Origin: Pseudomonadota bacterium
Lineage (GTDB): Bacteria > Pseudomonadota > Gammaproteobacteria > Xanthomonadales > Xanthomonadaceae
DNA length: 40,710 nt
Assembly (NCBI GenBank): GCA_023430045.1
Contig: JAEZCF010000011.1
Span: 1-40,710, forward strand
Direction of reading: 5' to 3'
The translations under genes and the position numbers were made by a program. Positions within the stretch are counted from its first letter, which is position 1. The number at the start of each line of letters is the position of its first letter. Below are positions 17,940 to 25,534 of the stretch, piece by piece. Below the pieces are notes generated by a model, which worked only from the letters and a program-made list of their open reading frames with translations, searched no databases and had not been told where the DNA came from.

Positions 17940-18899
17940 ATGGCCACTCCGTCCGGCTCCCGCCTCGTCATCTACGCCGCGCTGGTGGGCAACCTGGCCA
18001 TCGCGGTCGCCAAGTTCATCGCCGCCTGGCTGTCGGGCAGCTCGGCCATGCTCAGCGAGGGCGTGCATTCACTGGTTGATACCACCAATGAGCTCCTGCT
18101 GCTGTACGGCCTGCACCGCGCCGAGCAGAAGCCGGACACCATGCATCCGTTCGGTCACGGGCGCGAGCTGTACTTCTGGAGCTTCATCGTCGCCCTGCTG
18201 GTGTTCGCCGCGGGTGCCGGAGTATCCGCCTACGAAGGCATCCAGCATATCCGCCATCCCGAACCCGCCAGCAATCACACGGTCAGCTACATCGTGCTGG
18301 GCATTTCCTTCCTGTTCGAAGGCACTTCATGGTGGATCGCGCTGCGCGAGTTCCGGGCCAGCAAAGGCTCGCTGGGCTACTTCGAGGCCTTCCGTCGCAG
18401 CAAGGATCCCTCCACGTTCACCGTGTTGCTGGAAGACAGCGCCGCCCTGCTCGGTCTGGGCTTCGCGATGCTCGGCCTGCTCGCCGCGCAACTGCTGGAG
18501 ATGCCGGTCCTGGACGGCGTGGCGTCGCTATGCATTGCCGCCGTACTGGCAATGACGGCGTTCCTGCTGGCGCGCGAAACCAAGGACCTGCTGGTGGGTG
18601 AACCCGCGCAGCCGCGCGTTGCGCGACACATCCTGGCGGTTGCCAACGCCGATCCCGATCTGCGCAGCGCCAACGGCGTGACCACCATGCAGATGGGACC
18701 GAACCAGGTGATCGCGATGCTGAGCGCGGAGTTCGAGGACGACCGCACGACGCCGCAGATCGAGGCCTGCATCACCCGTATCGAACGATCGGTGAAGCGC
18801 GATCATCCGGAGCTGGTGGCCGTGTTCATCAAGCCGCAGACACCCGAGGTTTTCCAGGCACGCCGGGCGGCGCTCGACGCAGCCGAGCCGTCCGACTGA
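17940..18899 (+). CDS. cation diffusion facilitator, ZnT9/SLC30A9-like
   Basis: An inner-membrane antiporter of 319 residues with six predicted helices and a C-terminal cytoplasmic domain, probably moving Zn2+ or another divalent metal. Helix 2 has the metal site HSLVD, but in helix 5 the second HxxxD is replaced by LLEDSAALLG, as in the ZnT9 branch. HPFGHGRELYFW is a CDF hallmark. The start at 17940 has no Shine-Dalgarno sequence; instead a run of seven C sits just before it. An ATGATG at 17905 in another frame would join this frame if the run had eight C. Confidence 0.87.
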   Translation: MATPSGSRLVIYAALVGNLAIAVAKFIAAWLSGSSAMLSEGVHSLVDTTNELLLLYGLHRAEQKPDTMHPFGHGRELYFWSFIVALLVFAAGAGVSAYEGIQHIRHPEPASNHTVSYIVLGISFLFEGTSWWIALREFRASKGSLGYFEAFRRSKDPSTFTVLLEDSAALLGLGFAMLGLLAAQLLEMPVLDGVASLCIAAVLAMTAFLLARETKDLLVGEPAQPRVARHILAVANADPDLRSANGVTTMQMGPNQVIAMLSAEFEDDRTTPQIEACITRIERSVKRDHPELVAVFIKPQTPEVFQARRAALDAAEPSD

Positions 18900-18954
18900 C
18901 GCGCGGATCCACTGCGCCGGGACGGGCACCCGGGTTCAGCGGAAGTAAAACCAC

Positions 18955-18984
18955 TTGACCTGCCTACCTACTAGTCGGTATACA
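18955..18984 (+). promoter_or_regulatory. sigma-70 promoter with TetR-type palindrome, before hdeD-like gene
   Basis: TTGACC (18955-18960) and TATACA (18979-18984) are spaced 18 bases. In the spacer lies TACCTACTAGTCGGTA (18965-18980), a 16-base dyad with a single mismatched pair around ACTAGT. It covers the region between -35 and -10 and would block RNA polymerase if bound. Dyads of this shape (ACC-N-ACTAGT-N-GGT) are typical TetR-family operators. The cognate regulator is not known. Confidence 0.62.
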
Positions 18985-19056
18985 TTCAGTCGTCCGATAT
19001 AAAGGGTTACGTCAGGCCAGGTGCAAAGACTTGAGCGCGCTCTTAATAAAGCGGAA

Positions 19057-19079
19057 GCCTACCTTTTAGTTGATATACA
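19057..19079 (+). repeat. degenerate second copy of the hdeD-like promoter/operator
   Basis: This 23-base stretch matches 18962-18984 at 19 of 23 positions, including GCCTACCT and the final TATACA. It lies 95 bases further downstream and 30 bases before the start codon. It lacks a good -35 sequence and its dyad is eroded. It looks like a partial duplication of the promoter, or a second half-operator. Confidence 0.5.
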
Positions 19080-19108
19080 AGCGAATTTTTTCCACAAGAG
19101 AAGCCAGC

Positions 19109-19696
19109 ATGACCTCCTCGCATCCCCTCTCCGTTCCCTCGATCAGCCGCTGGCTGCGGAACTATTACGTCCTGCGCGCGGGCGTCTCAATGCTCTGGAT
19201 CGCCTTGGCCGTCTCCATCGGCATCCATGATCCGGCCGTGGGTGCGGTCCTGCTGGTTGCCTATCCGGCCTGGGATGCCTTCGCCAATTACCTGGATGCC
19301 CGCAGGAGCGGCGGACTGCGCAACAGCCCGCCGCAGCTGCTCAACACCGTTGTCAGCATCATCGCCGCCCTCGCTCTGGGCTGGGCACTTACCCGCGGCA
19401 TGTCGACCGCCATCAAGGTGTTCGGTGGCTGGGCCATCTTCGCCGGCGTGCTTCAGCTGGTCACGGCAGTACGGCGTTGGAAAACAGCAGGCGGCCAGTG
19501 GGCGATGGTGCTCAGCGGCGCACAGTCGGCGGCCGCCGGCGTCTTTTTCTTCAAGCAGGCCACGAGCGGCATTCCACTGAACGTCGCCACGGTGGCGCCC
19601 TATGCCGGCCTCGGCGCCGTGTACTTCCTGATTTCCGCGATCTGGCTGCAGCGCGGCCTGTTCAAAAGCCAGTCCAGTACAGATGACCCGACCTGA
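19109..19696 (+). CDS. HdeD-like DUF308 membrane protein
   Basis: A 195-residue inner-membrane protein with about six hydrophobic helices (for example VLRAGVSMLWIALAVSIGI and PYAGLGAVYFLISAIWL). The segment KVFGGWAIFAGVLQL is the conserved DUF308 core of HdeD-type proteins, which are linked to acid and general stress, though their biochemical role is unclear. The ATG at 19109 is preferred over a TTG at 19070 because the earlier start would place promoter-like sequence inside the gene. The upstream 200 bases are AT-rich, with a promoter, a palindrome and the perfect 10-bp palindrome GAGCGCGCTC at 19033-19042. Confidence 0.75.
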   Translation: MTSSHPLSVPSISRWLRNYYVLRAGVSMLWIALAVSIGIHDPAVGAVLLVAYPAWDAFANYLDARRSGGLRNSPPQLLNTVVSIIAALALGWALTRGMSTAIKVFGGWAIFAGVLQLVTAVRRWKTAGGQWAMVLSGAQSAAAGVFFFKQATSGIPLNVATVAPYAGLGAVYFLISAIWLQRGLFKSQSSTDDPT

Positions 19697-19712
19697 GGCG
19701 TGCGCCTTCGTT

Positions 19713-19735
19713 GAAAAACGCAGGCCGGCATTTTC
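19713..19735. terminator. possible bidirectional terminator
   Basis: GAAAA, then GC, pairs with GC, then TTTTC across a small internal loop, with A-tract on one side and T-tract on the other. It lies between the convergent hdeD-like (plus) and DUF1684 (minus) genes. The GC part of the stem is short, so the call is tentative. Confidence 0.35.
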
Positions 19736-19768
19736 CGGATCATGAGCATCACTCCCGCATCGGCGGCT

Positions 19769-20773
19769 TCAGATGCCTGAAAGGCCTACGCTTGGCGGAC
19801 GCGCGGCATCATGCCCCAGCGGGTATTTCTTCTCGCCTGCCAGCACCGCCAGCCGCACCCGTTGGCCGCTGGCATCCTGCTGCGCCAGACGGTTTTCCGG
19901 CGGCGGCAAGGGGCAGGTGGCGAAGTCCGTGTAGGCGCAGGGCGGGTTGTAGGCACGATTGAAGTCCAGCACCACGGTACCGTCTGCCGCGACCGGGTCC
20001 GTATGTAGATAGCGCCCGACGCCATAGGTCTGCCGGCCGGTGCTCCTGTCCTGGAACATCAGGTTCAAGCCCTTTGCGGGGTCGCCCAGCGCTTCCAGCC
20101 GCCACTGCCGTCCTTCCTTCTCGAAAAGCACATAGCCCGGATTCGGACTGTCGGCAACATCGCCGATCACGTTCACGATCGGCAGGGTCCTGCCCGCCGG
20201 ATGCGCAACGAAGCGCGCCTGCACACGCCAGTCTTCATCGGCCGGGAAGAAATCCAGACCGGCGAAATCCAGACGTGCCGGCGCATCGGCATGACGCACC
20301 CGCAGGGCCAGGCGCGGGCCGCGCCGGATCGCGGTGATCTGGCCCTTGCCTTGGTCATACGCCAGCGTGGTACCACCGCCGGGTCCTTGCGGATTCAAGC
20401 GCACTTCGCCCTGCACGGGGCTACCGTCAACGGTGATCAGCGCACCCTCGGCTGGCTTGAAATACAGCTCGTCACCGCGCCGTTCCACCTCCGCCAGGTG
20501 GTCCGGTGCGATGGCCAGGCGGATGTCAGCGCTCTCGCTGCCTCCCACGCTCTGCTTTTTCGCTTCAATCCAGTGCAGGCCGGTCAGGCTGATCCAGCCA
20601 TCGGGCCTGCTCAGGTCCGCGGCACGTTGCTGCACCCATGCCGCATGCTCAGCCGCGAAATCCGACGCAGGGCTCGCCGACGCAGTGGCATCGGTCGTCG
20701 GCTTCCCTTGAGGACTGCAGGCCGCTGCCGTGAGCACGAGCAGGAAAGATGAGGCAAGCACGCGTGTCTTCAT
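19769..20773 (-). CDS. DUF1684 lipoprotein
   Basis: A 334-residue predicted lipoprotein of unknown function. The start at 20773 gives a lipoprotein signal sequence ending in LTAAAC (Cys at residue 19), which an earlier in-frame start would bury. Family DUF1684 motifs are clear near the C-terminus: TYGVGRYLHTD, VVLDFNRAYNPPCAYTDF, TCPLPPPENRL and AGEKKYP. The N-terminal WISLTGLHWIE is also conserved in the family. It starts four bases after the stop codon of the TonB receptor gene, so the two are almost certainly cotranscribed. A periplasm-facing accessory role for whatever the receptor imports is plausible. Confidence 0.85.
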   Translation of the reverse strand: MKTRVLASSFLLVLTAAACSPQGKPTTDATASASPASDFAAEHAAWVQQRAADLSRPDGWISLTGLHWIEAKKQSVGGSESADIRLAIAPDHLAEVERRGDELYFKPAEGALITVDGSPVQGEVRLNPQGPGGGTTLAYDQGKGQITAIRRGPRLALRVRHADAPARLDFAGLDFFPADEDWRVQARFVAHPAGRTLPIVNVIGDVADSPNPGYVLFEKEGRQWRLEALGDPAKGLNLMFQDRSTGRQTYGVGRYLHTDPVAADGTVVLDFNRAYNPPCAYTDFATCPLPPPENRLAQQDASGQRVRLAVLAGEKKYPLGHDAARPPSVGLSGI

Positions 20774-20777
20774 GGGT

Positions 20778-23700
20778 TCACCAGTTTTTGGAAATGCCGA
20801 CGTGGAGGTAACGTCCGTAGGATTCATGCAACGCGCTCAGGTAGCTGCCGGTGGCGCTGAGCGGTGGTTCTTCGTTGAACAGGTTGCGCGCCCCCACTTC
20901 CACCGCCGTTCCCTTGAGCCGTCCCTTGTTGAAATCCTTCTTCACCGACAGCGCCCACCGCTGCGTGGACCCCACCACGAAGGGCGTGCGGTCGGCATAG
21001 GCTCCGGCAGTCACACTGCCGATGTAGTCATCGCGCAGGCGGACGGTCCAGTCCTGCAGGTTCCAGAGCAAGGTGGCACTGGCACGCCATTCCGGCTTCG
21101 CGCCATTGATGCCGACCTCGTTGGCCGCACCCAGGTCCGGCGCGATGATGTTCAACTGGCCGCTGGCGATGGCGGCCGCCACCTGCTGCACCTCGACGGG
21201 CTTCTGCTGGGTGTATTCCTTGAGCTGGCTGACGCTGACCAGGAATGCGAAGTTGCCCCACGCTGTGTCCTGCAGACGCCAGTTGAGGTTGTAGTCCACA
21301 CCCGATGCCGTCAGCGGTCTGCGATTCTGATAGCGGTTGTACACGTGCGTCACAACGCCGGCGGGCGCAAGGCCGGATCCTTCAAACAGTGCGATGTCTT
21401 CCGCCGTCACCGCCTCGCGCACCACGTTCGGATTGCTGCTGCCCTCCACCACGCGCAGATAGGCGTCGTACAACACCTCCTCGCCCATGGTGTTGATCGG
21501 ATTCTCTACTTCCACCCTCCACGCATCCACGCTCAGGCTGATCGACCCCAGGCGGTCAGGCAGGAACCGCGGTTCGAACACCGCGCCCCACGACGATTGC
21601 CGGGTCGTTTCCGGTTTGACGTCCTCGCCATAGGAGGTCACCGCGCTCACCGAAGGCTTGACCTGCGAGCCACTGCTGTAGGCATTCAGGCAGGCGCTGT
21701 AGTCGGGCTGCGCGCCCTTGGCGATCAAGGCGTGGCAGCGCAGCGCATCGTTGTTGAAGCCGAACCCATAGGTCGGCGGCGAGTTCACCAGCTCCAGTCC
21801 CGGGGCACGGAAACCGCCGCTTACCGACCCACGCAACAGCAGGCCGTCATTGACCTTCCAGGCAGCCGCCAGTTTCGGTTTGGCCACCCGGCCGGCGTCG
21901 CTGTAGTCCTCCCAGCGGCCTGCGATCTGCAGGTCCAGCGACTGCACCAGCGGCACGCCCTGCGCCGGCGAAATCAGCGGCACGGCAAGTTCGATCAGCG
22001 CCGATTTGACGTTGCGGCTGCCACGGACATCCGGCCTGGGACTGTGGGTGAAGAAATTGCTGGCGGCGACCGTGCCGGTATACCAGTCTGTGTAAGGATG
22101 GCTCCCATCCACGTTCTGATCGCGATCATCCGCGCGGCTTTCATATCGGTACTCAACGCCGGCGGCGAGACCGATGTCGCCGGCGTACCAGGTAAACAGG
22201 TCGGAACGGTTGACCTTGAAATCCCACAGGGCAAGCTCCGTAGTGCCTTCGCGGGTGGCCTCGCCAATGAATGACGAGGTGTCGTAGGGCGTGGCGTCGC
22301 CCAGCCGGATGCTGTCCGGATCGCCACCACTGAAGGGGTTGTAGGCACCGGGATCGGTGCGGTTGACCGCAGCGATGAAGGCATCGGTCAGCCCGCCCTG
22401 CTGCACGTCGGTGCTGCGCGCACGCGAATACAACAGCGCGGTTTCCCAGTTCCAGCCACTGCCGGTCCATCCGCGCAGGCCCAGCAGGACACGCGACTGG
22501 TCGTTGTCCACCTTGACCCGACGGATTCCCGAATCGGCGAACTGGTAATTCAGCAGCCGGATGGCATCGGCACCACGCAGTGCGTCCGGCACCCAGTACG
22601 CATCCGGGCGGATATGCAGCAGGAAACCGTCACCACCGAACCCGGATTCACTGCTCACCCAGGATTCGGAGGTGGCGCGGTAGTAACCGAGCTCACCGAA
22701 CACCTGCAGGTTGTCGTTGAGGTCGAAACGGCCGCTGGCGAAGACGTTCCCCTTGTCGATGGACGGTGCCGAGGTGATGCCCGGCTCGGCCGCCGCATCA
22801 TAGTGATAGCGGGTCGGCACCGAACCGGATGCCAGTGCGCCGGTAGCCGGATCGACATGCCAGGTGCCGGTACGCCGGCCATCGGCATAGGTCTCGAAAT
22901 GGCCCCAAGGCGTGCGCGTGCTGAAACCCGAGGTACCGTCCGGATCCGGCACGCTGGTGCCGTCGCCCAACGGCCGGCGGCCGTCGGTGGCGGTGAACCA
23001 TGCGTCGGAATTGCGCTGCGCCGTGCGTTTGGAAACGCCATACAGCACCGAGATGTTGCCGCGTCCTCCGGCGAAATCCCGGCCGAAATAGCCGTCCAGC
23101 GAAAGGTCTTCGCGGTGGCCATCGGTCACCTTGCCGTAGTTCAGCTTGATGCCACCGCCATTTTCAAGATTGCCCGGCGTCACCAGGTCGACCACGCCGG
23201 CCACGGCGTCGGACCCATAGATGGACGCGGCGCCATCCAGCAGCAGGTTGACGCGTTCCAGGCCGAACGTCGGAATGGCATTGGCGTTGTAGGTCGTGTC
23301 GTCGCCGCTGTTGCTTATCGGATGCTGCACGGTGCGGCGGCCGTTGATGAGCAGCAGGGTGTACTTGGCGCCCAGATTGCGCAGGTTGATGGACCCCACG
23401 TCGCCGCGCGCCACATTGGAGTTGCGTCCGGCATTGGTGGTGCCCTTTTCAGTGACGGCGACATCGCCGAACTGCGGCAGGCTGCGGAACAGCTCGTTGC
23501 CGTTGGTCGCACCGGTGGAATCGATCTGCTCCCTGTCCACGGCGACCACCGGCAGCGCGGCCTGCGCGCCGCCACCGGCGATCTGCGAGCCGAGTACGGA
23601 AACCTTGTCCAGCAAACGCGCATTGGCGCCCTGTGCCTGCGAAGACCGCGGATCCGCCTCTTCCGCCTCCTCTGCGGCATACGCTGCGGGAGCAAGCAGG

Positions 23701-23801
23701 GTGCACAACGCAAATGCCAGACGACCACGACGCGGTGCACGGCCATGCAGGTCGGACCGCGGATGTTTCGCGGCCGACGGCGAACGGAGGGTGCGCCTCA
23801 T
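20778..23801 (-). CDS. TonB-dependent outer-membrane receptor
   Basis: A 1007-residue receptor with a long basic N-terminus, a signal peptide (RLAFALCTLLAPAAYAA), a TonB-box-like LLDKVSVLGS near 63-72, and a plug with LFRSLPQFGDV, SINLRNLGAKYTLLLINGRR and ASIYGSDAVAGVVDLVT. The barrel ends in GRYLHVGISKNW with the expected terminal aromatic. The NLRNLG...LLLINGRR plug style is common to the large Xanthomonas/Caulobacter receptors whose ligands include peptides, sugars and siderophores. It sits between the tandem OsmC gene (upstream) and the DUF1684 lipoprotein gene (four bases downstream). GGGGA precedes the start. The ligand is unknown. Confidence 0.9.
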   Translation of the reverse strand: MRRTLRSPSAAKHPRSDLHGRAPRRGRLAFALCTLLAPAAYAAEEAEEADPRSSQAQGANARLLDKVSVLGSQIAGGGAQAALPVVAVDREQIDSTGATNGNELFRSLPQFGDVAVTEKGTTNAGRNSNVARGDVGSINLRNLGAKYTLLLINGRRTVQHPISNSGDDTTYNANAIPTFGLERVNLLLDGAASIYGSDAVAGVVDLVTPGNLENGGGIKLNYGKVTDGHREDLSLDGYFGRDFAGGRGNISVLYGVSKRTAQRNSDAWFTATDGRRPLGDGTSVPDPDGTSGFSTRTPWGHFETYADGRRTGTWHVDPATGALASGSVPTRYHYDAAAEPGITSAPSIDKGNVFASGRFDLNDNLQVFGELGYYRATSESWVSSESGFGGDGFLLHIRPDAYWVPDALRGADAIRLLNYQFADSGIRRVKVDNDQSRVLLGLRGWTGSGWNWETALLYSRARSTDVQQGGLTDAFIAAVNRTDPGAYNPFSGGDPDSIRLGDATPYDTSSFIGEATREGTTELALWDFKVNRSDLFTWYAGDIGLAAGVEYRYESRADDRDQNVDGSHPYTDWYTGTVAASNFFTHSPRPDVRGSRNVKSALIELAVPLISPAQGVPLVQSLDLQIAGRWEDYSDAGRVAKPKLAAAWKVNDGLLLRGSVSGGFRAPGLELVNSPPTYGFGFNNDALRCHALIAKGAQPDYSACLNAYSSGSQVKPSVSAVTSYGEDVKPETTRQSSWGAVFEPRFLPDRLGSISLSVDAWRVEVENPINTMGEEVLYDAYLRVVEGSSNPNVVREAVTAEDIALFEGSGLAPAGVVTHVYNRYQNRRPLTASGVDYNLNWRLQDTAWGNFAFLVSVSQLKEYTQQKPVEVQQVAAAIASGQLNIIAPDLGAANEVGINGAKPEWRASATLLWNLQDWTVRLRDDYIGSVTAGAYADRTPFVVGSTQRWALSVKKDFNKGRLKGTAVEVGARNLFNEEPPLSATGSYLSALHESYGRYLHVGISKNW

Positions 23802-23868
23802 TCAATATCCCCATGTGATGGCTGAAGGGTCGGAAGGACCCGGATGTTCCGCTGGCGGTCGACGGCCC

Positions 23869-23884
23869 CGGCAGGTGCCTGCCG
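23869..23884 (-). other. hairpin between tandem-OsmC and TonB receptor genes
   Basis: CGGCAG-GTGC-CTGCCG, a perfect 6-bp stem with a four-base loop, extendable as a 7+7 dyad with a two-base centre. It lies 28 bases beyond the OsmC gene stop in the 110-base gap before the receptor gene. There is no T-tract. It could cause partial termination, lowering receptor expression relative to the first gene, or stabilise the upstream mRNA. Confidence 0.4.
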
Positions 23885-23911
23885 ACCGGATCGCGGTGTA
23901 CAGGCGCGCGC

Positions 23912-25105
23912 CTAGTCGGTCAGGTCCGCATACGCGCGGCGGACGACGCGGCCTTCCAGCTTCTGTTCGTCCTTGACCAGGTTGTAGAGCGGACACGTGG
24001 CCTCGACCGACTGCCGCAGCGCGTCGATTTCCTGCTCCGTGGCGGGCGACTGGATCCGCACCTTGTAGCGGATGCCGCTGAAGCGCGCTGGTGAGCTGAC
24101 GTTGCTGCCGAAGCGCGGACTCAATTGACCATCCACCGTGAGTTCCAGCGAATCCAGCAGCACGTTGCGCGACGCTGCCTGCACCTCGAAGATGTGGGTC
24201 AGGCAGGTCCCGGTCACGCCGAGCAGGTGCTCCTCCACTGTCGGGGCCAGTCCATACCCCAGCAGCCCAGGCGCGCTGTCATGCAGTTGCTGGTGGTAGC
24301 CGTCCTTGCCCAGGAACACGCGGCGCAGGCCGGTACGCGGTTCAACATGGGCGCGGGCGACCAGCGTTTCCGGCTCGGCGGGCGCACCCTTGCCTGCGGA
24401 CGACTTCCCCTGCCTGGCCAGCACCGCCGGGCGCTTTTCCTCGGTGATGAAATCGCGCAGGCCCGGCGGCAGCGCGGGATCGCGTACCGCAGCGCTGGCG
24501 GTGTATTCGACCTCGGCATGGCTGACCTGCTGCGGGCGGGTCACCAGGTCGATGGCCGAGGAGTTCGCGTGCACGGCCTGCTTGAGCGCCTGCAGCTGCG
24601 CCTCGCTGGCGGGCGAATCGATGTAGGCCACATAGGAAAGATTGTTGGGATAGGCCAGGCTCTCACTCTTGCGCTCGGGAATACTGGTGAACACCACGTC
24701 CAGGGCATCCACCGGAATGTCCTGCGCGGCCGCCTGCACGAGGTACTCATCGGCGACCGCGCTGGCCAGCGTGCCGACCAGTGAATCCCAGGAACCGGCA
24801 CCGAGGTTGTAGCCCGCGTAATTGCGGCCGCTGTCGCTGATGTACTGGAATTCGCCGGTCGGCCCGATACGCAGGCGACGCACGCCCGAACGGCTTTCAG
24901 CGGTGACCGTGGCGTGGATCGTGGTCGGCGTTGCCGGCGCCGCCGACTGCGCCTGGATGGCCGCGCGCTTCTCCGCCAGATGCGCGCGCAGTGGCGACGC
25001 CTTGCCCTCCGCTGCGGAAACGAACGGTGTGGACAACAGCAGCAGGGCAGACAGGGCAGCCGTTGCGACAACCCTGCACGGCGACTCATGACGGGCAATG
25101 GACAT
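23912..25105 (-). CDS. exported protein with two tandem OsmC-like domains
   Basis: A 397-residue protein with a signal peptide (cleavage near residue 31, FVSA-AEG) and two homologous halves, about 72-200 and 257-392. The halves align without gaps over about 69 residues (SGVRRLRIGPTGE against TGLRRVFLGKDGY). Both have the OsmC/Ohr pattern. The second keeps both peroxidatic-type cysteines, Cys301 (GTCLTHIFEV) and Cys371 (EATCPLYNL). In the first, these positions are Ala116 and Ser182. OsmC/Ohr proteins normally are cytoplasmic single-domain dimers that reduce organic hydroperoxides, so this looks like a covalent pseudo-dimer moved to the periplasm. It heads the receptor/DUF1684 cassette. No activity is proven. 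Confidence 0.72.
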   Translation of the reverse strand: MSIARHESPCRVVATAALSALLLLSTPFVSAAEGKASPLRAHLAEKRAAIQAQSAAPATPTTIHATVTAESRSGVRRLRIGPTGEFQYISDSGRNYAGYNLGAGSWDSLVGTLASAVADEYLVQAAAQDIPVDALDVVFTSIPERKSESLAYPNNLSYVAYIDSPASEAQLQALKQAVHANSSAIDLVTRPQQVSHAEVEYTASAAVRDPALPPGLRDFITEEKRPAVLARQGKSSAGKGAPAEPETLVARAHVEPRTGLRRVFLGKDGYHQQLHDSAPGLLGYGLAPTVEEHLLGVTGTCLTHIFEVQAASRNVLLDSLELTVDGQLSPRFGSNVSSPARFSGIRYKVRIQSPATEQEIDALRQSVEATCPLYNLVKDEQKLEGRVVRRAYADLTD

Positions 25106-25534
25106 GGGCGAGCGGACTCCGGAGACGATCGGGAACAGACCCCCACTCTTTCATGGTGCATCGCCACATTTAAATAACCGTTGGCAATTCCCATATTCGC
25201 GTGTGTCGATGGCGCACCTGGATGAGCAGAGTGATGCCTTCTGCACCGGCAACGGTTCATGGCGCGCGTAGCGCAACCCGGCACGGTGAACTGATCCGCT
25301 CAGGTGCCATGCGTACGCCGCCCGGCATGTCCTCGGCCTGCCCCGGCCAAGCGCGGTTCTCGGAATTGTCCGTGGCTGAGCTTAAACTTGAAGACTGGGC
25401 GACGGCCGCCTTTTGCCGCCGACACAACTTCGATGTGATCCCGCTGCACAGGCGACAGCTTCCGCGGCTGGGGAACACGCCGTCATGGGCCGCCGCTGGC
25501 CCGGATTGACCGCTACAACCCGTAGGACGTCCTC
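25106..25534. other. 429-base intergenic region, divergent promoters
   Basis: The region lies between the tandem-OsmC gene (minus) and mutS (plus). An AT-rich patch at 25168-25200 probably holds the promoter of the OsmC unit, though I cannot name clear -35 and -10 boxes. The remainder is GC-rich. A 102-codon open frame at 25201-25509 has no ribosome-binding site or recognisable motif. AGGACGTCCT, a perfect 10-base palindrome, lies at 25524-25533 directly before the mutS start. Confidence 0.6.

Noticed and set aside
20730..22274. 514-codon open frame on the plus strand
   Set aside because: Antisense to the second TonB receptor gene, whose own frame shows signal peptide, plug and barrel.
25201..25509. 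102-codon plus-strand frame between the OsmC and mutS genes
   Set aside because: GTG start without ribosome-binding site, no known motif, composition like non-coding GC-rich DNA. Kept only as part of the intergenic note.
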